Of a stretch of 7,499 bases of DNA, positions 1-6,410 are shown one piece after another (position 1 is the stretch's first letter; each line of letters begins with the position of its first letter). Under the pieces are notes generated by a model. The model was given only the letters and a program-made list of their open reading frames with translations, did no database searches and had not been told where the DNA came from. This DNA is from Deltaproteobacteria bacterium (GTDB taxonomy: Bacteria; Desulfobacterota; Desulfobacteria; Desulfobacterales; SG8-13). The position numbers were made by a program, and so were the translations under genes. The stretch lies in assembly GCA_024639205.1 (NCBI GenBank), contig JAHEIV010000138.1:1-7499 (forward strand). The letters are read 5' to 3'.

Positions 1-2
1 AC

Positions 3-725
3 GTGCGGGTCGTCCGTTTGCCGCGGCACGGCGCCTCGTGTCCGATCGGCATCGGTGTGAGCTGCAGCGCAGATCGCAATATTACCGCCAAGATCACCCG
101 GGAGGGCATCTTTTTGGAACAGCTGGACACCAACCCGGCGGCATACCTGCCGGAGCCGACGCAAACAGAGGCACCGGCCGTGCGGATCGATCTGAACCGG
201 CCGATGAGCGGGATCCGGGCCGAGTTGAGCAAACACCCCGTTGCCACGCGTCTGCTGTTGACCGGCAGCATTGTGGTCGCCAGGGACATCGCCCACGCCA
301 AACTGCAAGAACGGCTGGATCAGGGGGAAGGCCTTCCCCGATACGTCAAAAATCACCCGATCTATTATGCCGGGCCGGCCAAAACACCGGAGGGTCATCC
401 TTCCGGATCTTTCGGGCCGACCACCGCCGGCCGCATGGATTCGTATGTCCCGACATTTCAGCAGCAGGGCGCTTCCCTGGTGATGCTCGCCAAGGGCAAC
501 CGGTCCCCGATTGTCACCGAGTCCTGCAAGAAATACGGCGGCTTTTACCTGGGTTCCATCGGCGGCCCGGCGGCCCGGCTGGGAAAAGACTGCATCACCG
601 CTGTGGAGTTGATCGAATATCCGGAGCTGGGGATGGAGGCCATCTACCGGATCACGGTCCAGGACTTTCCGGCCTTTATCATCGTCGATGACAAGGGAAA
701 CGACTTTTTCTCGGGCCTGCTTTAG
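3..725 (+). CDS. fumA: Class I iron-sulfur fumarate hydratase, C-terminal part (cut by window edge)
   Basis: This enzyme interconverts fumarate and malate in the cytoplasm using an oxygen-sensitive [4Fe-4S] cluster. The visible 240 residues match, from memory, the C-terminal half of E. coli FumA/FumB (about 548 residues). The segment at local residues 2-27 carries His9 and Cys21, whose spacing of 12 equals that of the active-site His and third cluster Cys of Leishmania class I fumarase (His334, Cys346). Arg94, Thr140, Arg144 and Lys164 fall where that enzyme has Arg421, Thr467, Arg471 and Lys491, allowing one two-residue gap. A cluster-domain cysteine and the C-terminal domain lie on one chain, so this is the single-polypeptide form rather than an alpha/beta pair. 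The GTG at position 3 is an internal Val codon; the true start lies upstream of the window. The protein ends shortly after the conserved DDKGNDFF and lacks the Cys-bearing tail of E. coli FumA. Confidence 0.95.
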   Translation: MRVVRLPRHGASCPIGIGVSCSADRNITAKITREGIFLEQLDTNPAAYLPEPTQTEAPAVRIDLNRPMSGIRAELSKHPVATRLLLTGSIVVARDIAHAKLQERLDQGEGLPRYVKNHPIYYAGPAKTPEGHPSGSFGPTTAGRMDSYVPTFQQQGASLVMLAKGNRSPIVTESCKKYGGFYLGSIGGPAARLGKDCITAVELIEYPELGMEAIYRITVQDFPAFIIVDDKGNDFFSGLL

Positions 726-845
726 GCTCGCATGGGCAACCCTGTGCGCCCTGCGATTCGCCAGTGTCATATTCACATTTTATCTATTCATTAATTGAAT
801 GACCTTCATAATTTATTGCTTTACAAATTTCGCCGTTTACCGTAA

Positions 846-873
846 TTGTCAAAATTTGATTTGAGCCTATCAA
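846..873 (+). promoter_or_regulatory. Candidate sigma-70 promoter for the PFOR gene
   Basis: A -35-like TTGTCA (846-851) and a -10-like TATCAA (868-873) are separated by 16 bp in the AT-rich spacer between the fumarase and PFOR genes. The -10 matches only 4 of 6 consensus bases. An imperfectly spaced operator-like repeat, TTGAT-N8-ATCAA (856-873), overlaps the same stretch. Start of transcription would be near 880, giving a leader of about 50 nt. This is pattern matching only; other AT-rich positions in the spacer could serve. Confidence 0.3.
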
Positions 874-888
874 GGCCAACGAAAATCA

Positions 889-903
889 TCGACTCGTAGT
901 CGA
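889..903 (+). repeat. Perfect inverted repeat in the PFOR leader
   Basis: TCGACT-CGT-AGTCGA is a perfect 6-bp inverted repeat with a 3-nt loop. It ends 11 nt before the Shine-Dalgarno sequence AAAGGAG (915-921), which itself lies 7 nt from the ATG at 929. It could be a repressor site or a small leader hairpin. It is followed by a run of A, not T, so it is not a terminator in the + direction. Function is unknown. Confidence 0.4.
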
Positions 904-928
904 AAAACCATCATAAAGGAGCAGTTTT

Positions 929-3900
929 ATGGCCAAAGAGATGAAAACCATAGACGGCAACACGGCTGCGGCACATGTGGCCTATGCCATGAGTGATGTG
1001 GCAAACATTTACCCGATCACCCCCTCCTCACCGATCGGAGAAATCGCCGACGAATGGGCCGCCAGCGGCCGCAAGAACATATTCGGGCAGACGATGACCG
1101 TCCGTCAGATGCAGTCCGAGGCCGGTGCGGCCGCCGCCGTTCACGGCAGTCTGGCGGCCGGAGCGCTGACGACCACATTTACCGCCTCCCAGGGTCTGTT
1201 GCTGATGATACCCAACATGTACAAGATGTCCGGTGAACTGCTTCCCGGCGTGATGCACGTCACCGCGCGTGCGATTGCCGCCCACGCCCTCTCGATCTTC
1301 GGCGACCACCAGGACGTGATGGCTGTGCGCCAGACCGGTTTTGCACTGCTGGCCTCCGCCTCGGTCCAGGAGGTAATGGACCTGGGCCTGGTGGCTCACC
1401 TGGCAGCCATCGAATCGAGCATTCCCTTTTTGCATTTTTTTGACGGTTTTCGCACCTCCCACGAAATCCAGAAAATCGAGATGATCGAATACGAGGACAT
1501 GGCCAAGTTGGTCAACCGGGAGGCCCTTGCCCGATTCCGGTCCCGGGGCACGAACCCGGAACGACCGGAGCTGCGCGGAACCGCCCAGAATCCCGACATT
1601 TATTTCCAGGGCCGTGAGGCGGCCAACACCTACTATCTGAATGTCGCAGGCATCGTTGAGGCAGCCATGCAAAAAGTCGCCGCGCTGACCGGCAGATCCT
1701 ATAAGCTGTTCGACTATATCGGTGCCGCCGATGCGGACCGGGTCATTGTATCGATGGGCTCTTCCTGCGAGACCATCGAGGAGGTCGTCAACCACCTGAC
1801 CGCCCGGGGCGAGAAAATCGGACTGGTCAAAGTGCGGCTCTATCGTCCGTTTTCCACCGAGCAACTGCTGGCGGTGCTTCCCAAAACGGCTCAAACCATC
1901 ACGGTCCTTGACCGAACCAAGGAACCGGGCGCCATCGGTGACCCCCTTTATATGGACGTGTGCACGGCTCTTATGGAAAGCAAACTGACCCCAACGGTTG
2001 TAAACGGTCGCTACGGGCTCGGTTCCAAAGAATTCAACCCGGCCATGGTCAAGGCGGTCATCGACAACATGTCCGCCCAAACCCCGAAAAACCATTTCAC
2101 GGTCGGCATCGTCGATGACGTGACTCACACATCCCTGGAAGTTGAATCGGGCTTTGACGTAGCGCCGGCCGGAACGGTGCAATGCAAGTTCTGGGGCCTG
2201 GGGGCCGACGGTACCGTGGGCGCCAACAAGAGCGCCATCAAAATCATCGGTGACAACACCGAGATGTATGCCCAGGCGTACTTTGCCTATGACTCCAAGA
2301 AATCCGGCGGGGTGACCATCTCCCACCTGCGCTTTGGCCAGACGCCCATTCAATCCACATATCTGATCGATTCGGCCGATTACATCGCTTGCCACAAGGA
2401 CAACTACGTGGACATTTACGATGTGCTGGACGGGATCAAGGAAGGCGGCACCTTCGTGCTCAACTCGGCCTGGTCGATAAAAGAAATGGACGAGAAACTG
2501 CCCGCAGAGATGCGACAGACCATCGCCCGCAAGAAGCTCAAATTCTATAATATCGATGCGGTCAAAATTGCCGGGGAAGTCGGCCTGGGGGGCCGCATCA
2601 ACATGATCATGCAGACGGCCTTCTTTAAGCTGGCCAATGTATTGCCAGTGGATGAGGCCATCAAACTGCTCAAGAAGGAAATCGAGAAGTTGTTCGGTCT
2701 GAAAGGCGAAAACATCGTGCGCATGAACCATGCGGCGGTCGACAAGACCCTCGACAACCTGGTGGAGATCGAATATCCCGCGTCCTGGGCGGAGGGCACC
2801 GGCGGATCCGGGGCTGAAAAAGCAGAGCCGGATTTTGTCAAAAACGTGATGCGGCCGATTCTATCCCAGCAGGGTGACAAACTGCCGGTCAGCGCATTTG
2901 CTCCGGACGGCATATTCCCGGTGGACACCTCCAAGTACGAAAAACGGGGAGTGGCCATCAATGTTCCGGAATGGATCATGGACAATTGCATCCAGTGCAA
3001 CCAGTGCGCCATGGTCTGCCCGCATGCGGCGATCCGACCGTTTCTGGTTACCGACGATGAAGTGCAGAAAGCTCCCGCGGGTTTTGAGGCCAAAAAAGCG
3101 GTGGGCAAGGAGCTGAAAGAGTACAATTTTCGGATCCAGGTCGACGCTCTCGACTGCTATGGCTGCGGCAACTGCGCTGACATCTGCCCGTCAAAAAAGA
3201 AAGCCCTGGTGATGAAACCGCTGGAAACCCAGACCCAACTGCAGGTCCCCCTGTGGGAATATTCCATGGAGCTTCCGGTGCGCGACGACCTGGCCAAACG
3301 CAACAGCTTAAAGGGCAGTCAGTTTTGTCAACCGCTGCTGGAGTTCTCCGGTGCCTGTGCCGGATGCGGCGAGACACCCTACGCCAAGCTTCTGACCCAG
3401 TTATATGGCGAACGGATGGTGATCGGAAACGCCACCGGATGCAGCTCCATCTGGGGAGGATCCGCTCCGGCCATTCCGTATTGCGTCAACCGCGATGGAT
3501 TCGGACCCACCTGGGGCAACTCGCTGTTTGAAGATCCGGCCGAGTTTACCTACGGCATGTTTTTGGGCGTCTTTCAACAGCGGCGCAAACTCGCGGATCT
3601 GGTCGGCCAGGCCCTGGAGGCCGGCGTGGCCGCCGAAGTAAAAGCGGCGCTGCAGGGATGGCTGGACAACCAAAGGGATCCCGCTGGATCCCGTCAATAC
3701 GGGGATCAGCTCAAAGCGTTGCTTTCCAAGCACGCAGACAACGCCCTGCTGCAGGAGATCAGCACCATGTCCGGGTTGTTCACCAAAAAATCCTTCTGGG
3801 TGTTTGCCGGAGACGGCGCCGCCTACGACATCGCTTACGGCGGGATCGATCATGTGATGGCCACCGGTGAAGATATCAACATCCTCGTGATGGACACCGA

Positions 3901-4474
3901 AGTATACTCCAACACCGGTGGGCAGTCCTCCAAGGCCACTCCCACCGGATCGGTGGCCAAATTCGCGTTTTCCGGGAAAAAGACCACCAAAAAGGACATG
4001 GGGGCCATGATGATGAGCTACGGTTACGTGTACGTGGCTTCCGTGGCCATGGGGGCCAACAAGCAGCAGTTGATGAAAGCGGTCGTTGAAGCCGAAGCGT
4101 ATGACGGACCCTCCATCATTCTGGCATACTCGCCGTGTATCAACCACGGAATCATGCGCGGAATGGGCCGCAGCCAGGATGAGGAAAAACTGGCCGTTCA
4201 AAGCGGTTACTGGCCGCTGTACCGTTTTAATCCCCAACTGCGACTGGAAGGCAAGAACCCCTTTGTACTCGATTCCAAAGAGCCGGACGGCAGCCTGAAA
4301 GAATTTTTGTCCGGTGAGGTGCGCTATGCCTCCTTGAAGAGGTCATTCCCGCAGGAAGCCGATACGCTGCAGGCACGCCTGGAAGAAGAAGTCACCGCGC
4401 GGTACCGGCAGCTGCAGGTGCTGGCCGATCCAACGGCTGTATGCGAAAAGCCCGAGGAGGTGACCGCAGACTAG
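929..4474 (+). CDS. nifJ: Pyruvate:ferredoxin (flavodoxin) oxidoreductase, single-chain, complete
   Basis: The enzyme (also called Por/PFOR) oxidises pyruvate and CoA to acetyl-CoA and CO2, passing electrons to ferredoxin or flavodoxin in the cytoplasm. The order is: pyruvate-binding domain I with YPITPSSP (residues 28-35), Thr31, Glu64 and Arg114, the numbering known for Desulfovibrio africanus PFOR; domain II; a gamma-type domain III (about 415-625, with GADGTVGANKSAIKII); a two-[4Fe-4S] ferredoxin domain with Cys687/690/693/697 and Cys743/746/749/753; then the thiamine-diphosphate domain. The proximal cluster ligands are Cys810, Cys813, Cys838 and Cys1070, against 812, 815, 840 and 1071 in D. 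africanus. The TPP/Mg site shows GDGAAYDIAYGG and DTEVYSNTGGQ (Asn995). At 1181 residues it lacks the roughly 60-residue C-terminal domain VII of the D. africanus enzyme. The ATG has a good ribosome site (AAAGGAG, 7 nt away). The nifJ name follows family usage; nothing here points to nitrogen fixation. Confidence 0.98.
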   Translation: MAKEMKTIDGNTAAAHVAYAMSDVANIYPITPSSPIGEIADEWAASGRKNIFGQTMTVRQMQSEAGAAAAVHGSLAAGALTTTFTASQGLLLMIPNMYKMSGELLPGVMHVTARAIAAHALSIFGDHQDVMAVRQTGFALLASASVQEVMDLGLVAHLAAIESSIPFLHFFDGFRTSHEIQKIEMIEYEDMAKLVNREALARFRSRGTNPERPELRGTAQNPDIYFQGREAANTYYLNVAGIVEAAMQKVAALTGRSYKLFDYIGAADADRVIVSMGSSCETIEEVVNHLTARGEKIGLVKVRLYRPFSTEQLLAVLPKTAQTITVLDRTKEPGAIGDPLYMDVCTALMESKLTPTVVNGRYGLGSKEFNPAMVKAVIDNMSAQTPKNHFTVGIVDDVTHTSLEVESGFDVAPAGTVQCKFWGLGADGTVGANKSAIKIIGDNTEMYAQAYFAYDSKKSGGVTISHLRFGQTPIQSTYLIDSADYIACHKDNYVDIYDVLDGIKEGGTFVLNSAWSIKEMDEKLPAEMRQTIARKKLKFYNIDAVKIAGEVGLGGRINMIMQTAFFKLANVLPVDEAIKLLKKEIEKLFGLKGENIVRMNHAAVDKTLDNLVEIEYPASWAEGTGGSGAEKAEPDFVKNVMRPILSQQGDKLPVSAFAPDGIFPVDTSKYEKRGVAINVPEWIMDNCIQCNQCAMVCPHAAIRPFLVTDDEVQKAPAGFEAKKAVGKELKEYNFRIQVDALDCYGCGNCADICPSKKKALVMKPLETQTQLQVPLWEYSMELPVRDDLAKRNSLKGSQFCQPLLEFSGACAGCGETPYAKLLTQLYGERMVIGNATGCSSIWGGSAPAIPYCVNRDGFGPTWGNSLFEDPAEFTYGMFLGVFQQRRKLADLVGQALEAGVAAEVKAALQGWLDNQRDPAGSRQYGDQLKALLSKHADNALLQEISTMSGLFTKKSFWVFAGDGAAYDIAYGGIDHVMATGEDINILVMDTEVYSNTGGQSSKATPTGSVAKFAFSGKKTTKKDMGAMMMSYGYVYVASVAMGANKQQLMKAVVEAEAYDGPSIILAYSPCINHGIMRGMGRSQDEEKLAVQSGYWPLYRFNPQLRLEGKNPFVLDSKEPDGSLKEFLSGEVRYASLKRSFPQEADTLQARLEEEVTARYRQLQVLADPTAVCEKPEEVTAD

Positions 4475-4521
4475 ATTGGCGGCAATTCTTTTCTAAAAAG
4501 TGCTGCACCAAAGTAAATACC

Positions 4522-4555
4522 AAAGGCCATTCGAATCTACCGGATGGCCTTTTTT
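4522..4555 (+). terminator. Intrinsic terminator after the PFOR gene
   Basis: AAAGGCCAT (4522-4530) pairs perfectly with ATGGCCTTT (4544-4552). A U-G wobble and two further G-C pairs (4531-4533 with 4541-4543) continue the stem inward, giving 12 pairs around a 7-nt loop. The stem runs into an uninterrupted T tract (4550-4555). It lies 48 bp after the PFOR stop and separates that gene from the selenoprotein unit. Confidence 0.92.
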
Positions 4556-4627
4556 ATGTGCGTCCGGCCCAGCCAACCGCTTGGTGCTGACTGACCCGGG
4601 GACCAACCCCGCGATGGAATGACCTGC

Positions 4628-4643
4628 TGGCAGCAACAGGGCA
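4628..4643 (+). promoter_or_regulatory. Candidate sigma-54 (RpoN) promoter upstream of the selenoprotein gene
   Basis: TGGCAGCAACAGGGCA contains the invariant GG (4629-4630) and GC (4641-4642) of a -24/-12 promoter at exactly 10 nt separation. It also has TGGCA at -24 and GCA at -12. The -12 element is GGGCA instead of the preferred TTGCA. Transcription would start near 4654, giving a leader of about 80 nt before the ATG at 4733. The region is otherwise poor in sigma-70-like hexamers. Sigma-54 control would require an enhancer-binding activator, and none is encoded in the window. Confidence 0.35.
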
Positions 4644-4719
4644 TTTAATTTTAGGCCTTGATCCGAGCGGCCATATGCGGGTAGTGTTTTTTGGAAGTGA
4701 TGGTTTCCGACGCAGCCGA

Positions 4720-4727
4720 AAGGGAGG
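4720..4727 (+). promoter_or_regulatory. Ribosome binding site fixing the selenoprotein start
   Basis: AAGGGAGG lies 5 nt before the ATG at 4733. It is a near-consensus Shine-Dalgarno sequence and is the reason for choosing this start. Confidence 0.8.
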
Positions 4728-4732
4728 CATAA

Positions 4733-5620
4733 ATGGATCAGCAGACAAAAAAGGTCGACGGATTTCGATTCATGCCGCCGGGTCTGGCCGCATGGGTGCA
4801 AACCTTTATCCCGGAAGAGGAATTCAGCGGACCGATTCCCTGGACACCGTTGCCGCGGCCTCTAGACCAGGCCACGCTGGCACTTGTAACCAGTGCCGGT
4901 ATCAGCTGCAAGTCGGATCCGCCTTTCGATATGCAGCGCGAAAAGCGCGATCCCACCTGGGGAGATCCGACCTACCGGAGCATCCCCAGGGACACCGCAG
5001 CTGCGGATTTCGATGTCCGTCATCTGCACATCAACACCGACTACATCCGCAAGGACCTGGACGTGATGCTGCCGCTGAAAAGAATGGCGGAATTCGAAGC
5101 CGAGGGCATCATCGGTCACCTGGCACCAACCGCGTATTCGTTTTATGGATTTCAGTGGCAAAACCAGCGATTCATCGACCAGGCGATCCGGCCGATGGTG
5201 CCGAAGATGAAAGCAGAGAAGGTGGAGGCCGTTTTACTGACCCCGGCCTGACCGTTCTGCTGCCAGTCCGTGGGACTGGCCGCCCGGGTGCTGGAGGAAG
5301 CCGGATTCACGACGGTCATTCTGACGCCCACTCACGAATTCAACCGCGCGGTGGGCATACCGCGAACGGTAGCATTGGAATATCCATACGGTCGGCCGAT
5401 CGGAGAGGTGGGGGATGCAGCCGGGCAGCGGCAGGTGCTGCAGGCAACCCTGGCAGTTCTGGAAGATGCGCAGGTCCCCGGGCAGGTGAAGCACCTGCCG
5501 TTCCAGTGGATGGAGGATCCCAGGGATACGCATTGGCATCCGCCTGAAATGAGCCCGATCGTAACGGCCCATCTGGCTGACATCAAGCGGGCAAAAGAAC
5601 GCCAGGAAGAACGCCGTTGA
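4733..5620 (+). CDS. PrdB/GrdB-family selenoprotein with in-frame TGA read as selenocysteine 173
   Basis: The reading frame is open from the ATG at 4733 to the TGA at 5618-5620, interrupted only by an in-frame TGA at 5249-5251. Reading that TGA as selenocysteine gives 295 residues. From memory, the protein resembles PrdB, the selenocysteine subunit of clostridial D-proline reductase (about 240 residues), and the wider glycine/sarcosine/betaine reductase B family. Shared features are a proline-rich start with PIPWTPL (34-40), the strand LALVTSAG (49-56), YRSIP (81-85), INTDYIRKDLDVMLPLKRM (100-118), and VEAVLLTPA directly before the selenocysteine. Sec173-P-F-Cys176-Cys177 gives a U-x-x-C redox motif at the family's catalytic position. 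The frame after the TGA continues as a helix-like VGLAARVLEEAGF and a Rossmann-like strand. The C-terminal 50 or so residues appear to extend beyond PrdB. In PrdB and GrdB the selenocysteine attacks the substrate; the substrate here is unknown, and no PrdA, GrdA, GrdE or GrdC/D partner is present. A nonsense mutation is the alternative, made unlikely by the hairpin and the intact downstream frame. SelA/B/C/D must be encoded elsewhere. Confidence 0.9.
5249..5283 (+). promoter_or_regulatory. Selenocysteine codon TGA and downstream bacterial SECIS hairpin
   Basis: The TGA (5249-5251) is followed by a perfect 8-bp stem: GCCAGTCC (5262-5269), loop GTG (5270-5272), GGACTGGC (5273-5280). Past a T/C mismatch, two more pairs extend the base (5259-5260 with 5282-5283). 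The apical loop begins 18 nt after the TGA, and its first base is G. Both fit the published bacterial SECIS consensus, in which the loop lies about 16-37 nt from UGA and a G is among its first two bases. The hairpin is inside the coding sequence, as expected for SelB-dependent recoding. Confidence 0.85.
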
Positions 5621-5621
5621 A

Positions 5622-6350
5622 ATGACGCCGAATCGATCCGATAAAGCCGTTCAGGAATGCCGGCGATGCGGCACTTGCTGTAAAAAGGGGGGCCCGGCGC
5701 TGCACGTTGAAGATCGCGATCTGGTGGAAAACGGCCAGCTGCCGCTTACGGATCTGTACACCCTGCGCCGGGGGGAAATGGCCCGGGACAATGTCCGCGG
5801 AACACTGCAGCCGCTGAAGGAGGAGATCATCAAGGTAAAAGCCCGCCAGGCCGGCGGCTGGACCTGTCGCTATTACGCCGATCATCGAGAGACCTGCCGG
5901 ATCTATTCCACCCGGCCGATTGAATGCCGCGCCCTGCAATGTTGGGATACCCGGGAAATCGAGCGGATGTACGCGCTGGGACGGCTGTGTCGAAAAGACC
6001 TCCTGGAGCGGTTGGATGGTCTCTGGGATCTGGTCGAGGAACACGAAAGACGTTGCAGCTACGAGAAACTCGATCGATTCACGCGGCAGCTGAAAAAGGA
6101 TGGAAACGAAATAGACGCGGATAAAGTCCTGGAAATCCTTCAATACGACACCGAGCTGCGGAATCTGGTGATCGAGAGAGGCGGCCTCGATCCGCAGATG
6201 CTCGATTTTCTGTTCGGCCGCCCCCTGGCGAAGACCGTCGATCAGTTCGGAATCCGGCTGGAACGGAAGGGAGCAAAGATCACCCGGCTGGTTTTTAACG
6301 CATCACCGGCTGCCGGGAGACAAACGGACCGGGCAAAAGCGAGTAAATAA
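5622..6350 (+). CDS. YkgJ-family cysteine-cluster (zinc/iron-chelating) protein
   Basis: This 242-residue soluble protein carries the CxxCxxCC-type metal-binding domain (Pfam PF03692, YkgJ family). The cysteines are Cys13, Cys16, Cys19 and Cys20 (CRRCGTCC), then Cys82, Cys92, Cys102 and Cys107 in WTC...CRIYSTRPIECRALQC, with further Cys123 and Cys145. The family is thought to bind Zn or Fe-S; no biochemical role is established for most members. Residues from about 125 to 242 form a charged, probably helical extension beyond the usual domain, with no membrane segment. The ATG lies one base after the stop of the selenoprotein gene. The nearest Shine-Dalgarno-like sequence (AGGAAGA, 5604-5610) is weak and distant, so translation is probably coupled. 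The pairing suggests a shared role, for example supplying metal or protecting or reducing the selenoprotein, but this is inference. Confidence 0.88.
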   Translation: MTPNRSDKAVQECRRCGTCCKKGGPALHVEDRDLVENGQLPLTDLYTLRRGEMARDNVRGTLQPLKEEIIKVKARQAGGWTCRYYADHRETCRIYSTRPIECRALQCWDTREIERMYALGRLCRKDLLERLDGLWDLVEEHERRCSYEKLDRFTRQLKKDGNEIDADKVLEILQYDTELRNLVIERGGLDPQMLDFLFGRPLAKTVDQFGIRLERKGAKITRLVFNASPAAGRQTDRAKASK

Positions 6351-6410
6351 ATACGGCAATCCCGCCTGCAGCAGGAATCAACCACCTTATCCGGGGTTTT
6401 GACGCTGCCG

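Noticed and set aside
726..785. A terminator after the fumarase gene
   Set aside because: Only weak pairings are visible (GGGC 734-737 with GCCC 748-751, or GTG 764-766 with CAC 774-776), and no T run follows a stable stem.
723..793. Readthrough of the fumarase TAG, for instance as pyrrolysine
   Set aside because: The codons after the TAG run only to a TAA about 70 bp on and do not resemble a fumarase tail; the protein already ends at the usual C-terminal position.
1028..2731. A 567-codon open frame on the minus strand inside the PFOR gene
   Set aside because: It lies wholly antisense to a gene with every catalytic residue conserved. Its translation is His/Gly/Arg-rich with no recognisable domain. 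Long antisense frames are common opposite G+C-rich coding sequence.
3401..4237. A 278-codon minus-strand frame opposite the TPP domain of PFOR
   Set aside because: Antisense shadow of a conserved gene, low-complexity His/Gly-rich translation, no ribosome site recognised.
4675..5547. A 290-codon + strand frame overlapping the selenoprotein gene
   Set aside because: It is out of frame with the family-matching product, is Arg/Gly/Ser-rich, and lacks the strong ribosome site that serves the ATG at 4733.
5270..5620. A separate 116-codon gene starting at GTG 5270
   Set aside because: The GTG is the loop of the SECIS hairpin and is in frame with the upstream part; family similarity runs straight through the TGA, so this is the second half of one gene.
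6351..6410. A bidirectional terminator between the convergent genes
   Set aside because: CCTGC-A-GCAGG (6365-6375) is a short repeat with an impossible 1-nt loop and no T tract. I see no convincing terminator in these 60 bp.
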